NCBI RefSeq assembly: GCF_038738535.1
Contig: NZ_CP046128.1
Location: 2,418,001-2,482,000 of the forward strand
DNA from: Bacillus pumilus
GTDB lineage: Bacteria; Bacillota; Bacilli; Bacillales; Bacillaceae
Reading direction: 5' to 3'
DNA: 64,000 bases
This document shows, piece by piece, positions 17,625 through 27,583 of the stretch. The notes beneath the pieces were generated by a model. The model was not told where the DNA came from and made no database searches. It was given only the letters and a program-made list of their open reading frames with translations. The first letter of the stretch is position 1, and every line of letters starts with the position of its first letter. The translations under genes and the position numbers were made by a program.

Positions 17625-19385
17625 TTATTTCTCCACCTTTTTCTTCGAGTAATCTCGTTTACGAGGTGCAATTAACGATACATCGACGTCCTCATAGTGG
17701 AATGCAGGCTTTTGATTTTTTCCTTTGAACGTAGCCATCGTTGTTTTTAGGAATTCTTCATCGTTTCTCTCTGGGAATTCCGGTTTGTAGTGTGCGCCTC
17801 GGCTTTCATTCCGGTTGTATGCCCCAATCGTAATGACTCTTGCCAGCTGAAGCATGTTGTCAAGCTGACGTGTGAAGGCAGCGCCTTGGTTGCTCCATGA
17901 AGCTGTATCGTTGATGTTAATCTGCTTGTAGCGCTCCATTAATTCTTCGATCTTCTGATCTGTTTTTAAGAGTTTGTCATTGTAACGAACCACTGTGACG
18001 TTATCCGTCATCCATTCTCCAAGCTCTTTATGAAGCACGTATGCATTTTCTGTTCCGTCCATGCTGAGGATGTTGTCCCATTTCTCCTGCTCTTTCTTCA
18101 CAGCGCTGTCAAATGTTGCAGAAGATAGGTCTTCCGCAGATTTTTCAAGGCCGTTAATGTACTTGACCGCATTTGGTCCAGCGACCATCCCGCCGTAAAT
18201 CGCAGAAAGCAGTGAGTTTGCACCAAGTCTGTTTCCGCCGTGCATAGAGTAATCACATTCTCCGGCAGCGAATAGACCTTTGATATTCGTCATTTGATCA
18301 TAATCAACCCATAATCCGCCCATTGAATAATGAACAGCAGGGAAAATTTTCATTGGGAGCTTACGCGGGTCATCACCCATGAACTTTTCATAGATTTCAA
18401 TGATGCCGCCAAGTTTAATATCAAGTTCTTTTGGATCTTTATGAGAAAGATCGAGGTATACCATGTTCTCTCCGTTGATGCCAAGCTTTTGTTCGACACA
18501 TACGTCGAAGATTTCACGCGTTGCGATATCACGCGGTACAAGGTTCCCGTATGCTGGGTATTTCTCTTCAAGGAAGTACCAAGGCTTCCCGTCTTTATAT
18601 GTCCAAACACGTCCGCCTTCACCACGAGCCGATTCACTCATGAGACGAAGCTTGTCATCTCCAGGGATCGCTGTTGGGTGAATTTGAATGAATTCTCCAT
18701 TTGCGTAATGAGCACCTTGCTGATAGACGATGGATGCAGCAGATCCAGTGTTGATCATCGAGTTCGTTGATTTACCGAACACAATTCCAGGACCACCAGT
18801 TGCCATGATTACTGCATCTGAACGGAAGGATTCAATTTCCATTGTCGTCAAGTTCTGCGCGACTATGCCTCGGCATACTTCCTCGTCATCTAACACAGCG
18901 CCAAGGAATTCCCAGCCTTCATATTTCGTGACAAGCCCTGCTACTTCATAGCGGCGAACCTGCTCATCTAGTGCATATAATAGCTGCTGACCTGTTGTAG
19001 CTCCAGCAAATGCTGTACGGTGGTGCTGTGTTCCCCCGAAGCGGCGGAAGTCCAGTAATCCCTCTGGTGTTCTGTTAAACATGACACCCATCCGATCAAG
19101 TAAGTGGATAATGGACGGCGCTGCTTCACACATTGCCTTTACTGGCGGCTGGTTGGCTAAGAAATCTCCGCCATACACCGTGTCATCAAAATGCTCATAA
19201 GGTGAATCCCCTTCACCTTTTGTATTGACCGCTCCGTTGATTCCGCCCTGTGCACATACAGAATGCGAACGTTTCACAGGTACGATTGAAAATAGTTTAA
19301 CAGCTGTTCCCGCTTCTGCTGCTTTGATAGTTGCCATGAGACCAGCTAAGCCGCCTCCGACAACGATGATGCTAGAATTACTCAT
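17625..19385 (-). CDS. sdhA: Succinate dehydrogenase flavoprotein subunit
   Basis: A protein of 586 residues that oxidises succinate to fumarate. The FAD dinucleotide fold VVGGGLAGLMATI is at the N-terminus. The covalent flavin His is in RSHSVCAQGGINGA (about residue 40). Active-site segments are MSESARGEGG and PAVHYSMGGLWVDYDQ, with the second FAD-binding GGNRLGANSL. It is the middle gene of sdhCAB and is peripheral on the inner face of the membrane. Confidence 0.97.
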   Translation of the reverse strand: MSNSSIIVVGGGLAGLMATIKAAEAGTAVKLFSIVPVKRSHSVCAQGGINGAVNTKGEGDSPYEHFDDTVYGGDFLANQPPVKAMCEAAPSIIHLLDRMGVMFNRTPEGLLDFRRFGGTQHHRTAFAGATTGQQLLYALDEQVRRYEVAGLVTKYEGWEFLGAVLDDEEVCRGIVAQNLTTMEIESFRSDAVIMATGGPGIVFGKSTNSMINTGSAASIVYQQGAHYANGEFIQIHPTAIPGDDKLRLMSESARGEGGRVWTYKDGKPWYFLEEKYPAYGNLVPRDIATREIFDVCVEQKLGINGENMVYLDLSHKDPKELDIKLGGIIEIYEKFMGDDPRKLPMKIFPAVHYSMGGLWVDYDQMTNIKGLFAAGECDYSMHGGNRLGANSLLSAIYGGMVAGPNAVKYINGLEKSAEDLSSATFDSAVKKEQEKWDNILSMDGTENAYVLHKELGEWMTDNVTVVRYNDKLLKTDQKIEELMERYKQININDTASWSNQGAAFTRQLDNMLQLARVITIGAYNRNESRGAHYKPEFPERNDEEFLKTTMATFKGKNQKPAFHYEDVDVSLIAPRKRDYSKKKVEK

Positions 19386-19422
19386 TGTAGCCCCTCTCCC
19401 TCTTCTACTAATCTATTTCCTC

Positions 19423-20031
19423 TTAAACAAAAGCGAAAATTGCTCTTAGCCCTACATATGAAAGCGCTATAAATATACCTAATGTCACATATGTGGAGAT
19501 TCTTTGTGAGCGTGGTGAAACAGTAATTCCCCAGCTGACAGCAAATGACCACAAGCCATTAGCAAAGTGGAAAATAGTAGATAAAACGCCGACAATATAG
19601 AAGCCTAGCATAAATGGAGAGCTTAAAATATTCGCCATCATGTCATAGTTCACTTCAGCTCCAAGCTGAGCTTGAATTCGTGTTTCCCATACGTGCCAAG
19701 TGACAAAAATTAATGTGATGATACCTGAAATCCTTTGCAGTCTGAACAACCAGTTTCTTAAGTAACTGAAGCGAGACGTGTTGTTTTGTGCCGTAAAGGC
19801 TATGTACACCCCATAAACAGCATGATAGATCAGTGGTAAGAAAATCACGAACAGCTCAAGTGCATATCTGAATGGAAGCTGTTCCATAAAGTGTGCAGCT
19901 TTGTTAAACGCCTCTGGTCCACTCGTCGCAAAGTGGTTCACCACTAAATGCTGAATTAAAAATAGACCGACCGGAATGACGCCAAGCAAAGAATGCAATC
20001 TCCGATAAAAAAATTCTTTGTTCCCCGACAT
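19423..20031 (-). CDS. sdhC: Succinate dehydrogenase cytochrome b558 subunit
   Basis: A 202-residue di-haem membrane anchor passing electrons to menaquinone. Five hydrophobic segments and conserved histidines (LHSLLG, LIQHLVVNH, IYHAVYG, VTWHVWE, IFHFANG) match the B. subtilis protein, where four serve as haem ligands. The start is taken at ATG 20031 (AGGGGG upstream), giving the same length as B. subtilis SdhC. It is first of the operon; 20032-20311 is a 280-base intergenic region shared with the divergent yslB. Confidence 0.96.
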   Translation of the reverse strand: MSGNKEFFYRRLHSLLGVIPVGLFLIQHLVVNHFATSGPEAFNKAAHFMEQLPFRYALELFVIFLPLIYHAVYGVYIAFTAQNNTSRFSYLRNWLFRLQRISGIITLIFVTWHVWETRIQAQLGAEVNYDMMANILSSPFMLGFYIVGVLSTIFHFANGLWSFAVSWGITVSPRSQRISTYVTLGIFIALSYVGLRAIFAFV

Positions 20032-20255
20032 TACTTTACCCCCTAGTAAAAAGTGCAATTGCTGAAAATTGTCTTACCCCCGCTTCTTTCAATTGTAAGC
20101 ACTTTATTCAAATTTATTGACAATTTCATTTTACTCCTATGTCAAAAAAGCGTCAAGAAACCGCGTACATAAATTAAAATTTTCCGAAATTTAAAAGTTT
20201 TAAATCAAAATTCGTTTTACTACAATAAGAATTTCTTAGACTTCAGGGAAAACTC

Positions 20256-20284
20256 TGTCATCATATGCTTACATAAGCTATAAT
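20256..20284 (+). promoter_or_regulatory. Probable promoter of yslB
   Basis: A perfect TATAAT at 20279-20284 lies 27 bases before the yslB start codon, with a poor -35 (TGTCAT) 17 bases further upstream. Confidence 0.55.
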
Positions 20285-20311
20285 AAATTGTTGAAAGAGG
20301 GGAGCCGTACA

Positions 20312-20755
20312 ATGAATAAATTCGAATCTAACTTAGAACAGCTAAAAGAAATTGAAGTCAATGGATTTGCCTACGAGCTGATACGCGAAGTTCTGCTGCC
20401 TGATATTTTGGGTCAGGATCATTCATCTATGATGTATTTTGCGGGTAAACTGCTTGCTCGTAAATTTCCTCAAGAGTCATGGGAGAAGATCCCCGAATTT
20501 TTCCATGATGCCGGATGGGGAACGCTCACGATGGTCCATTCGAAAAAACAGGAAATTGAGTTTGAGCTCGAAGGTCCACTTGTATCAAATCGAATCACCT
20601 ATCAAAAGGAGCCATGCTTTCAGATGGAAGCGGGTTTTATTGCTGAACAAATTCAGCTTCTCAACGAGCACGTGGCTGAATCTTATGAACAAGTGAAAAA
20701 GCGTGCTGATAAAGTCATTTTAACCGTTAAATGGGATTTAAGAGACCCTAGCTAA
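20312..20755 (+). CDS. yslB: YslB, DUF2507 protein
   Basis: A 147-residue soluble protein of the YslB/DUF2507 family, related in fold to V4R-type ligand-binding domains: YELIREVLLPDILGQDHSSMMYFAGKLLARKFP, then FHDAGWG, ending AEQIQLLNEHVAESYEQVKKRADKV. The start is ATG 20312 with GAGGGG upstream. It lies between sdhC and lysC on the opposite strand, as in B. subtilis. Biochemical function is unknown. Confidence 0.9.
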   Translation: MNKFESNLEQLKEIEVNGFAYELIREVLLPDILGQDHSSMMYFAGKLLARKFPQESWEKIPEFFHDAGWGTLTMVHSKKQEIEFELEGPLVSNRITYQKEPCFQMEAGFIAEQIQLLNEHVAESYEQVKKRADKVILTVKWDLRDPS

Positions 20756-20765
20756 CACTCTTTAT

Positions 20766-20797
20766 GAAAGGCGCGGACTTCAGGTCACGCCTTTTTG
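20766..20797 (+). terminator. Terminator of yslB
   Basis: A 7-bp stem (20767-20773 with 20788-20794) is followed by a T-rich tail. Confidence 0.75.
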
Positions 20798-20873
20798 TAG
20801 TCTTCTTCTATCATAGCATACTTAGTGAATGGGTTTACGCACGTTTTCCTTTCTGGTATGCGGCGCTTTCCAT

Positions 20874-20911
20874 TAAAAAAGAGGTGCACTCTTTCATGAG
20901 ATACACCTCCC
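20874..20911 (-). terminator. Terminator of lysC
   Basis: On the minus strand a GGAGGTG/CACCTC stem is followed by TTTTTTAATG, directly downstream of the lysC stop. Confidence 0.8.
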
Positions 20912-20918
20912 TGCCTTT

Positions 20919-21419
20919 TTAAGAGTGAGCAGCTGCACTCACCTTTGATAAATCAAACGCATCATGCAGCGCTTCAACTGCTTTGACCATATCATCTCGG
21001 CCAACCACTGTTGAGACTTTGATTTCAGACGTACTGACCATTTTCACTTGTATGTCTTTTTCCGCTAACACAGCGAACATTTCAGCGGCTACGCCTGGAT
21101 TTGAAACCATACCAGATCCAACGATAGATACTTTGGCTAATTTACTTTCTGTCTCGATCTGCTCGTAGCCAAGCGCTCCTTTATACTCTTCTAATACTTC
21201 AACTGTTTTGGACAAATCATCCGTTTTCACAGAGAAAGAGATGGACGTCTGATTGGTGCTTGTGACGGACTGAATGATGATATCGACATTGATATTTTGC
21301 TTCGCAAGCGTCGTAAAGATGGTCGACAATGTGGTGAGGCCGCTTGAAAGACCGCACACCGTCACGCGTGTAATCTGATCCTCAAATGCAATGCCTCTGA
21401 CGACTAAATTTTGTTCCAT
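20919..21419 (-). CDS. lysC: Aspartokinase II beta subunit (internal start within lysC)
   Basis: Inside lysC, ATG 21419 is preceded by a strong GAGGAGGAA ribosome site 7 bases upstream. In-frame translation from it yields a 166-residue protein consisting of the two ACT domains (starting MEQNLVVRGIAFEDQ). B. subtilis LysC is known to be an alpha2-beta2 enzyme made from overlapping frames in just this way. The site is conserved here, so I infer the same arrangement. Confidence 0.8.
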   Translation of the reverse strand: MEQNLVVRGIAFEDQITRVTVCGLSSGLTTLSTIFTTLAKQNINVDIIIQSVTSTNQTSISFSVKTDDLSKTVEVLEEYKGALGYEQIETESKLAKVSIVGSGMVSNPGVAAEMFAVLAEKDIQVKMVSTSEIKVSTVVGRDDMVKAVEALHDAFDLSKVSAAAHS

Positions 21420-22154
21420 GGATGATTCCTCCTCGATTAACGTACCCGATTCATTTTCAATACTAGAACGGACTTCTAGTGGGACTTGATAATTTTTTGC
21501 AAATTCAACAGCTCTCGGATGCAAGACGCCAGCTCCTAAATTAGCCAGTTCGAGCATCTCATCGTATGAAATACCTGCAAGTTTCCGCGCGGATGGTACA
21601 TAACGCGGATCTGTCGTAAACACTCCTGGTACATCTGTGTAAATATCACATTTATCAGCCTTTAATGCGGCAGCAAGTGCCACAGCCGTTGTATCTGATC
21701 CACCGCGTCCAAGTGTTGTGATATGTAAGTCATCTGCAATTCCTTGGAAGCCAGCTACAACAACGACTTTTCCCGCACTTAATTCCTCTTTTATTCTTGA
21801 TTCATCAATATCCACGATTCTTGCGTTACCATGTACTTGCTCTGTTTTCATACCAGCCTGCCAGCCTGTAAAGGAAATGGCATCATAGCCTTTTGCTTGC
21901 AGCGCCATCGTTAATAAGGAAATGGTCACTTGCTCTCCAGTTGCGAGCAGCATATCCATTTCTCTTTTGCTTGGATGATCTGTGAGTTCTTTCGCTAGGT
22001 CTACTAGAACATCCGTAGATTTGCCCATTGCCGACACAACCACAACCACATCATGTCCGGCCTCGCGTTCAGCGATGACTCTCTCTGCGGCATTGCGAAT
22101 TTTTTCTGTTGATCCAACGGACGTTCCGCCAAATTTTTGTACAATTAGTCCCAT
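20919..22154 (-). CDS. lysC: Aspartokinase II (lysine-sensitive), alpha subunit
   Basis: A protein of 411 residues that phosphorylates aspartate, the first step to lysine, diaminopimelate and dipicolinate. The kinase domain (about 1-240) has VQKFGGTSVGS, VVVSAMGKSTD, TLGRGGSDTTAVALA and YTDVPGVFTTDPR; two ACT domains follow (about 265-330 and 345-405, MVSTSEIKVS). The start is ATG 22154 with AAAAGGGTGG upstream; a GTG three codons earlier is possible. A lysine riboswitch precedes it. A second internal start at 21419 would make the small beta subunit, as in B. subtilis. Confidence 0.95.
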   Translation of the reverse strand: MGLIVQKFGGTSVGSTEKIRNAAERVIAEREAGHDVVVVVSAMGKSTDVLVDLAKELTDHPSKREMDMLLATGEQVTISLLTMALQAKGYDAISFTGWQAGMKTEQVHGNARIVDIDESRIKEELSAGKVVVVAGFQGIADDLHITTLGRGGSDTTAVALAAALKADKCDIYTDVPGVFTTDPRYVPSARKLAGISYDEMLELANLGAGVLHPRAVEFAKNYQVPLEVRSSIENESGTLIEEESSMEQNLVVRGIAFEDQITRVTVCGLSSGLTTLSTIFTTLAKQNINVDIIIQSVTSTNQTSISFSVKTDDLSKTVEVLEEYKGALGYEQIETESKLAKVSIVGSGMVSNPGVAAEMFAVLAEKDIQVKMVSTSEIKVSTVVGRDDMVKAVEALHDAFDLSKVSAAAHS

Positions 22155-22233
22155 GTCTACCACCCTTTTTCAAAAGATCACGTGTGAGAGAAGAGGCAAG
22201 AAGCGGCTTTGGAGACTGCCTGCTCACTGCAAA

Positions 22234-22271
22234 TAAAAAAGCAATGAGAGAACAGATCTCCCATTGCTTTA
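22234..22271 (-). terminator. Expression-platform terminator of the lysine riboswitch
   Basis: On the minus strand AAAGCAATGGGAGA pairs with TCTCATTGCTTTTTT, followed by a T-rich tail, between the lysine aptamer and lysC. It is the terminator expected to form when lysine is bound. Confidence 0.85.
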
Positions 22272-22299
22272 AAATCATCATTAAACGATGCAAACAATG

Positions 22300-22467
22300 A
22301 GATAGCCCTCCAAGAAATATATTCTTGACAGCCCTACATTTCTTCAATGTACAGCCAGCGAATAAAATGAGTGGATTTTATTCACTTCGGCGACGCTCCC
22401 CTTTCAGCCCTCTTCCTAGATCCCATCGATCTCTGAAGGCTTACTCTTGAAGTTCGCACCTCTATCT
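22300..22467 (-). promoter_or_regulatory. Lysine riboswitch (L-box)
   Basis: The minus strand shows L-box conserved elements in order: AGAGGTGCGAAC, AAGAGTA, GGAAGAGGGCTGAAAGGGGA, GCGTCGCCGAAG and a closing GGGCTATC that pairs with the 5' GATAG to form P1. It lies upstream of lysC with a terminator between, as in B. subtilis, and so represses lysC by premature termination when lysine is abundant. Confidence 0.93.
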
Positions 22468-22535
22468 TCAACAAACAACACGTTCATTTATTAAATTTAG
22501 TCACAATCTTAACAGACTTTTGGAAAAAGTACAAT

Positions 22536-24308
22536 CTATTTTTTTAATGCTTCCATTAAAAGTTCGGCCGTCTGTTTCGGGATGCCAGCCTCCTGAAAGT
22601 CTTGGATAGAGGCTTCTTTCATCTTTTTCACAGAGCCAAAATGTTTGAGAAGCTGTTTTTTACGCTTTTCTCCGATACCTGGTACATCGTCTAAAATAGA
22701 TTGAAATGCATTTTTTCCGCGCAGCTGCCGGTGAAAGCTAATAGCGAACCGGTGCACTTCATCTTGAATGCGCTGCAATAAATAGAAGGCCTGGCTATTC
22801 CGCTCCAGCGCAACAATTTCAAGTGTATCTCCCATCATGAGATTCGAAGTTCTGTGTTTTTCATCTTTCACAAGACCTGCCACTGGGACAGACAGATTCA
22901 ATTCATTTTCAAGCACATCTATCGCTGCATTGATCTGTCCCTTTCCTCCGTCAATTAAAATTAAATCTGGCAGCGGCAGCTCATCCTTTAACACGCGGGT
23001 ATATCGCCTTCTAATGACTTCACGCATAGATGCATAATCATCTGGCCCTGTGACGGTTTTAATTTTGTATTTTCGGTATTCCTTTTTATACGGCTTCCCG
23101 TCCTGAAAGACGACCATGGCAGAAACCGGGTCTGCACCTTGAATATTCGAGTTATCAAATGCTTCAATCCGGTACGGCATATAAATATTTAGTGCATCCC
23201 CAAGCTGCTTCACCGCACCAATGGACCGCTCTTCATCACGCTCAATGAGTGAAAATTTTTCTTTTAAGGCGATTTTGGCATTTTGATGGGCAAGTAAAAG
23301 CAAATCCTTTTTCTTTCCTTTTTTCGGCTGATGAACGTTCGTCTCGAGCAATTGTTCAATCATCTCTTGATCTACGCTGTCTGGCACCAAAATTTCCTTC
23401 GGCAGAAAGTGATTGTTCTTTGCATAAAATTGCCCCATAAACGTGAGGAACTCTTCCTCAGGATCTTGATACATAGGAAACAGGCTGACATCGCGTTCAA
23501 TCAATTTCCCCTGCCTGATGAAGAAGACCTGGACACACATCCAGCCCTTGTCATAGGCATATGCAAAGACATCTCGATCTGATAAATCACTCATCGTCAT
23601 TTTCTGCTTTTCCATCGTTGAGTCGATGTAAGCGATTTGGTCTCTCAGTTCTTTTGCCCGTTCAAACTCTAATTGTTCGGCGGCTTCCTGCATCTTTTCG
23701 TTTAGTTCTTTTTTGATTTGCTGATGCCCTCCGTTTAGAAACCTTGTGATTTCGTCCACGAGCTGCTTATTCGTTTCTTCAGAAATGTCATATACGCACG
23801 GCGCGAGACATTGTCCAAGATGATAATATAGACAGACGCGATCAGGAAGGGTTGCACATTTTCTCAGTGGATATAAACGGTCGAGCAGCTTCTTCGTTTC
23901 TCTGGCTGCTTGTACGTTCGGGTATGGTCCGAAATATTTCCCTTTGTCCTTTTTCACATTGCGGGTGACGATCAGCTTAGGATGCCGTTCATTCGTAATT
24001 TTAATAAAAGGATACGTTTTGTCATCCTTAAGCATGACGTTGTATTTTGGGTCGTATTTTTTGATTAAGTTCAGCTCTAAAATGAGTGCCTCGATATTAG
24101 AAGAGGTGACAATGTATTCAAAGTCCTCAATTTCACTGACAAGCCGCTGCGTTTTGGCGTCATGAGATCCCGTGAAATAAGAGCGCACTCTATTTTTTAA
24201 GACCTTTGCCTTTCCCACATAAATGACTGTATTTTGTCGATCTTTCATTAAGTAGCAGCCTGGTTGATCTGGCAAGACCGATAGCTTTTCTTTGATCAGT
24301 TTGTTCAT
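22536..24308 (-). CDS. uvrC: Excinuclease ABC subunit C
   Basis: A 590-residue nuclease of nucleotide excision repair that makes both incisions after UvrA/UvrB load at damage. Domains: N-terminal GIY-YIG nuclease for the 3' cut (about 12-95, GCYLMKDRQ...VIYVGKAK), a Cys-rich region ([23 protein letters not shown] pattern near 150), a UVR domain binding UvrB (about 205-240), an RNase-H-like nuclease for the 5' cut ([15 protein letters not shown], near 380) and two C-terminal helix-hairpin-helix motifs ([18 protein letters not shown]). Position between lysC and trxA matches B. subtilis. Confidence 0.96.
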   Translation of the reverse strand: MNKLIKEKLSVLPDQPGCYLMKDRQNTVIYVGKAKVLKNRVRSYFTGSHDAKTQRLVSEIEDFEYIVTSSNIEALILELNLIKKYDPKYNVMLKDDKTYPFIKITNERHPKLIVTRNVKKDKGKYFGPYPNVQAARETKKLLDRLYPLRKCATLPDRVCLYYHLGQCLAPCVYDISEETNKQLVDEITRFLNGGHQQIKKELNEKMQEAAEQLEFERAKELRDQIAYIDSTMEKQKMTMSDLSDRDVFAYAYDKGWMCVQVFFIRQGKLIERDVSLFPMYQDPEEEFLTFMGQFYAKNNHFLPKEILVPDSVDQEMIEQLLETNVHQPKKGKKKDLLLLAHQNAKIALKEKFSLIERDEERSIGAVKQLGDALNIYMPYRIEAFDNSNIQGADPVSAMVVFQDGKPYKKEYRKYKIKTVTGPDDYASMREVIRRRYTRVLKDELPLPDLILIDGGKGQINAAIDVLENELNLSVPVAGLVKDEKHRTSNLMMGDTLEIVALERNSQAFYLLQRIQDEVHRFAISFHRQLRGKNAFQSILDDVPGIGEKRKKQLLKHFGSVKKMKEASIQDFQEAGIPKQTAELLMEALKK

Positions 24309-24384
24309 ATTTTCATCCGTCCTTGTTTTCCTCTTTCACTCCTTCTAGTGTATCACGAACATTTGTTTTATACCATGTTGAAAG

Positions 24385-24417
24385 AAAAGCGGCTCTCGTC
24401 TTTACGAGAACCGCTTC
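24385..24417 (-). terminator. Terminator of trxA
   Basis: A 13-bp near-perfect stem (24387-24399 with 24404-24416) is followed on the minus strand by TTTTCTTTC. Confidence 0.8.
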
Positions 24418-24447
24418 ATTGAGTATGCCGCTCAGGCATAGACAGGT

Positions 24448-24762
24448 TTATAGATGTTTGTTGACAAGTTCAGCAAGTGCTTCTTTTGGTTTGAAACCAA
24501 CAGATGTTTCTACCACTTCACCGTCTTTTAAAACAAGAAGTGTTGGGATACTCATCACGCCGTATTTACCAGCAGTTTCTTGGTTATCGTCTACATCAAT
24601 TTTTACAATTTTCATTTTGTCGCCCATTTCTTGATCAAGTTCTTCAAGAACTGGAGCAATCATTTTACATGGTCCGCACCATGGTGCCCAAAAGTCCGCA
24701 AGAACAACACCTTCTGCAGTTTCTTGTGAAAATGTTGCGTCAGTCGCTTTTACGATTGCCAT
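24448..24762 (-). CDS. trxA: Thioredoxin
   Basis: A 104-residue cytosolic dithiol carrier with the active site [14 protein letters not shown], followed by [20 protein letters not shown] containing the cis-Pro. It reduces disulfides of ribonucleotide reductase, PAPS reductase and stress-damaged proteins. It has a GGAGGAAT ribosome site directly before ATG and is single-gene sized with its own terminator. In B. subtilis trxA is under sigma-A and stress promoters. Confidence 0.97.
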   Translation of the reverse strand: MAIVKATDATFSQETAEGVVLADFWAPWCGPCKMIAPVLEELDQEMGDKMKIVKIDVDDNQETAGKYGVMSIPTLLVLKDGEVVETSVGFKPKEALAELVNKHL

Positions 24763-24858
24763 TATTCATTCCTCCAATGTAAATTATGCTTTTTAGTATA
24801 GCATCTACCAATGTGACTTGCGAATGAAATGCTTACGAATCATTTTTTATGAAATGAA

Positions 24859-24930
24859 TTAAAAAACAAACCGTACAATCGCACCAATGACAACAATTGC
24901 ACCGATAATCATGAGAATCGTTCTAAGCAT
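24859..24930 (-). CDS. 23-aa predicted membrane peptide
   Basis: A 23-codon frame reads as one uninterrupted membrane span (MLRTILMIIGAIVVIGAIV, then RFVF). An AAGGGAG site lies 8 bases ahead of its ATG. It sits between trxA and xsa, clear of both. Size and ribosome site favour a real small membrane protein of the kind often missed in Bacillus, but no function can be given. Confidence 0.55.
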   Translation of the reverse strand: MLRTILMIIGAIVVIGAIVRFVF

Positions 24931-25007
24931 ATAAATAACTCCCTTTCCGCTTCATTTACAATGTATGATGCCCCAACATCCTGCTCATCAAACATCTAAA
25001 TATGCGA

Positions 25008-26486
25008 TCAAGCCAGATCGACCGTGATCATCACCACCGACATTGGCGGCAGATCTATGGTTAATTCACCGGGTTTTACAGCAAATTGCTGAAACTCTGC
25101 TGGCTGGACAGCATGAGGATCATCAAATGTGTTGTGCGCATTCATGCGGTCCGCTGTCAGCACGCGGCCCGTGACTTTCGTTTGAGCATCCAAACCTTCA
25201 ATGGCAAGGGATACTTCGTTTTGTTCATGCGGATTCAGGTGACAGAAGCTAATATGCATCTTATCTGACGAACGCGAAGCTGACACACTAACCTGAGGTA
25301 TTTTTTCTCCTCTGCGTTCATAAGGCGTTGACACAAACTCCACTTCAAGTGCTTCTTCCTCTTGATGCACTTGAAACATGTGAAACACATGATACGTTGG
25401 CGTCAGGAGCATCTTTTCGTCTTCCGTTAACACCATTGCTTGCAGAACATTGACCGTCTGGGCAATATTCGCCATATGAATCCGCTGGCAATGACGATGA
25501 AATATATGAAAATGAAGGGCACAAACAAGGGCGTCTCTTAGTGTGTTTTGCTGATACAAAAACCCAGGATTTGTCCCTGGCTCTGGGTCATACCATGTTC
25601 CCCATTCATCAATAATCATCCCGATTCGCTTGTCTGGGTCATAACGATCCATGATCTCTCCATGATCCACGACAAGCCGTTCCATCTCATAGGCTTTTTT
25701 CAACGTGATAAACCATTCATCCTCATCAAATTCAGTCGCTGACCCTTTTTTCTCCCACGTACCAGGTACAGTGTAGTAATGCAAACTGAGTCCATCCATC
25801 CAAGGTGCGGCCCGCTCCATTAATATTTTTGTCCAATTCACGTCATTTGAATTTGCGCCGCACGCGATTTTGTATATCGTCTGACCCGCAAACTCTCTCA
25901 CATACGTTTGATAACGTTTATATAAATCTGCATAGTATTCAGGCGTCATATTTCCGCCGCAGCCCCAGCTTTCGTTGCCTACACCAACATAGGTCAGCTT
26001 CCAAGGTTCTTGTTTTCCATTTTGAATACGCCAATCAGACATAGGTGTTCCCTTTGGAAATGTGATGTACTCGACCCATTCTGCTAATTCTTGAACAGAC
26101 CCGCTTCCCACATTCCCGCAAATATAAGGCTCACATTCAAGCAGCTCACACAGCTTCATAAATTCATGCGTACCAAATGCATTGGATTCAACCGTGCCGC
26201 CCCAATGAGTGTTCACCATCGGCTTTCGTTCACTGAGATCACCTACACCATTTGCCCAATGATACTCGTCTGCGAAGCAGCCGCCTGGCCACCTAAGCAC
26301 CGGAATATGTAATGCTTGAAGGGCCTTTAGCACATCGGTACGAATTCCCTCAATATGATCAATCGATGAATCTTTTCCTACCCAAATCCCGTCATAAATC
26401 CCTCTTCCTAAATGCTCTTGAAAGTGTCCATAGATGTGTTTAGAAATACGTCCGATCACGTCATTGACTTTTACTGTCCCCTTCAC
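25008..26486 (-). CDS. xsa: Alpha-L-arabinofuranosidase, GH51
   Basis: A 492-residue intracellular retaining glycosidase that removes terminal arabinofuranosyl groups from imported arabino-oligosaccharides. The GH51 barrel has [13 protein letters not shown], the acid/base Glu in VGVGNESWG (about residue 172) and the nucleophile Glu in IIDEWGTW (about residue 293); a C-terminal beta domain follows. There is no signal peptide. Start is GTG 26486 with AAAGGAG upstream. It is the positional counterpart of B. subtilis xsa (abf2), downstream of the etf operon. Confidence 0.93.
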   Translation of the reverse strand: MKGTVKVNDVIGRISKHIYGHFQEHLGRGIYDGIWVGKDSSIDHIEGIRTDVLKALQALHIPVLRWPGGCFADEYHWANGVGDLSERKPMVNTHWGGTVESNAFGTHEFMKLCELLECEPYICGNVGSGSVQELAEWVEYITFPKGTPMSDWRIQNGKQEPWKLTYVGVGNESWGCGGNMTPEYYADLYKRYQTYVREFAGQTIYKIACGANSNDVNWTKILMERAAPWMDGLSLHYYTVPGTWEKKGSATEFDEDEWFITLKKAYEMERLVVDHGEIMDRYDPDKRIGMIIDEWGTWYDPEPGTNPGFLYQQNTLRDALVCALHFHIFHRHCQRIHMANIAQTVNVLQAMVLTEDEKMLLTPTYHVFHMFQVHQEEEALEVEFVSTPYERRGEKIPQVSVSASRSSDKMHISFCHLNPHEQNEVSLAIEGLDAQTKVTGRVLTADRMNAHNTFDDPHAVQPAEFQQFAVKPGELTIDLPPMSVVMITVDLA

Positions 26487-26520
26487 TTGTCAACCGCTCC
26501 TTTGTTTATTGATTACATAC

Positions 26521-26551
26521 AAAAAAACCCAGAATACCTAGGCATTCTGAG
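26521..26551 (-). terminator. Terminator of the etfBA operon
   Basis: On the minus strand CAGAAT pairs with ATTCTG across an 8-base loop, followed by GG and seven T. It lies 10 bases past the etfA stop. Confidence 0.8.
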
Positions 26552-26561
26552 TGTATGAGCG

Positions 26562-27539
26562 TTACGAGTGGATATTCATCTTTTTTAACTCTTCATTCAA
26601 AAGCGGTACCACTTCAAACAAATCACCGACGATTCCATAATCGGCAATTTTGAAGATCTCGGCTTCTGGGTCTTTGTTAATCGCAACAATGACTTTACTG
26701 TTAGACATTCCGGCTAAATGCTGAATCGCCCCTGATATCCCGCACGCAATATAGAGATCAGGTGTGACGACCTTACCTGTTTGCCCAATTTGCAGGGCAT
26801 AATCACAGTAGTCTGCATCACAGGCGCCACGCGAAGCACCGACTGCTGCGCCCAGCGTTTCGGCGAGTTCATTCAGTGGTTCAAACCCTTCCTTGCTCTT
26901 GACCCCGCGTCCCCCGGCGACGATGACCTTTGCTTCAGATAAATCTACACCTTCTGACGTTTTTTTAATGACTTCCTTCACAATCGTTCGCAGGTTCTGA
27001 ATATCGACAGAAACCGGTGTAATTTCTCCGCTTCGTGAGGCATCCCGCTCAAGAGGTGCCACGTTGTTTGGCCGTATGGTCGCCAAAAGCAGACGATCTG
27101 TTGAAATCACTTTTTCGAAGGCTTTACCAGAGTAAATCGGTCTAGTGAAAACGAGGTGTTCTCCGGTAACGCTTACATCAATCGCATCTGAAATTAGGCC
27201 AGTCTGCAAGCGTGCAGCTATTTTCGGCGACAAGTCTTTTCCGATAGACGTATGGCCAAAGAGTACGGCATCTGGGTCAACCTGATCTAATATCGCTTGA
27301 AGCGCCTGCGCAAAACCATCTGACGTATAGTATGAAAGGTGCGGATGCTCCACAATCATGACATGATCCGCTCCATAGTAAAGCAGTTCATCCGCTTGGT
27401 CTTTGACGTCATCCCCTATTAACACGCCAATGACTTCACCGCCATCTGCCACTTGATGAGCGGCAGCAATGGCTTCAAATGTCACATTTCTTAATTTACC
27501 GTCACGACTTTCTCCAAGTACAACAACTTTTTTACTCAT
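26562..27539 (-). CDS. etfA: Electron transfer flavoprotein alpha subunit
   Basis: A 325-residue FAD-binding subunit that takes electrons from acyl-CoA dehydrogenases during beta-oxidation. The C-terminal FAD domain contains IVAGGRGVKSKEGFEPLNELAETLGAAVGASR-type sequence, QIGQTGKVVTPDLYIACGISGAIQH and VAINKDPEAEIFKIADYGIVGD. It is last gene of fadR-fadB-etfB-etfA. Confidence 0.96.
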   Translation of the reverse strand: MSKKVVVLGESRDGKLRNVTFEAIAAAHQVADGGEVIGVLIGDDVKDQADELLYYGADHVMIVEHPHLSYYTSDGFAQALQAILDQVDPDAVLFGHTSIGKDLSPKIAARLQTGLISDAIDVSVTGEHLVFTRPIYSGKAFEKVISTDRLLLATIRPNNVAPLERDASRSGEITPVSVDIQNLRTIVKEVIKKTSEGVDLSEAKVIVAGGRGVKSKEGFEPLNELAETLGAAVGASRGACDADYCDYALQIGQTGKVVTPDLYIACGISGAIQHLAGMSNSKVIVAINKDPEAEIFKIADYGIVGDLFEVVPLLNEELKKMNIHS

Positions 27540-27583
27540 CTTTCAAGTTCCCCCTTGTTCTCGTGATATCGTAAAGTGGATAG

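Noticed and set aside
18330..18770. 146-codon plus-strand frame opposite sdhA
   Set aside because: Shadow of the conserved flavoprotein gene; no family match or ribosome site.
22536..24308. GIY-YIG motif in uvrC considered as a second mobile nuclease
   Set aside because: The motif is the normal 3'-incision domain of UvrC, and the rest of the protein is a complete UvrC.
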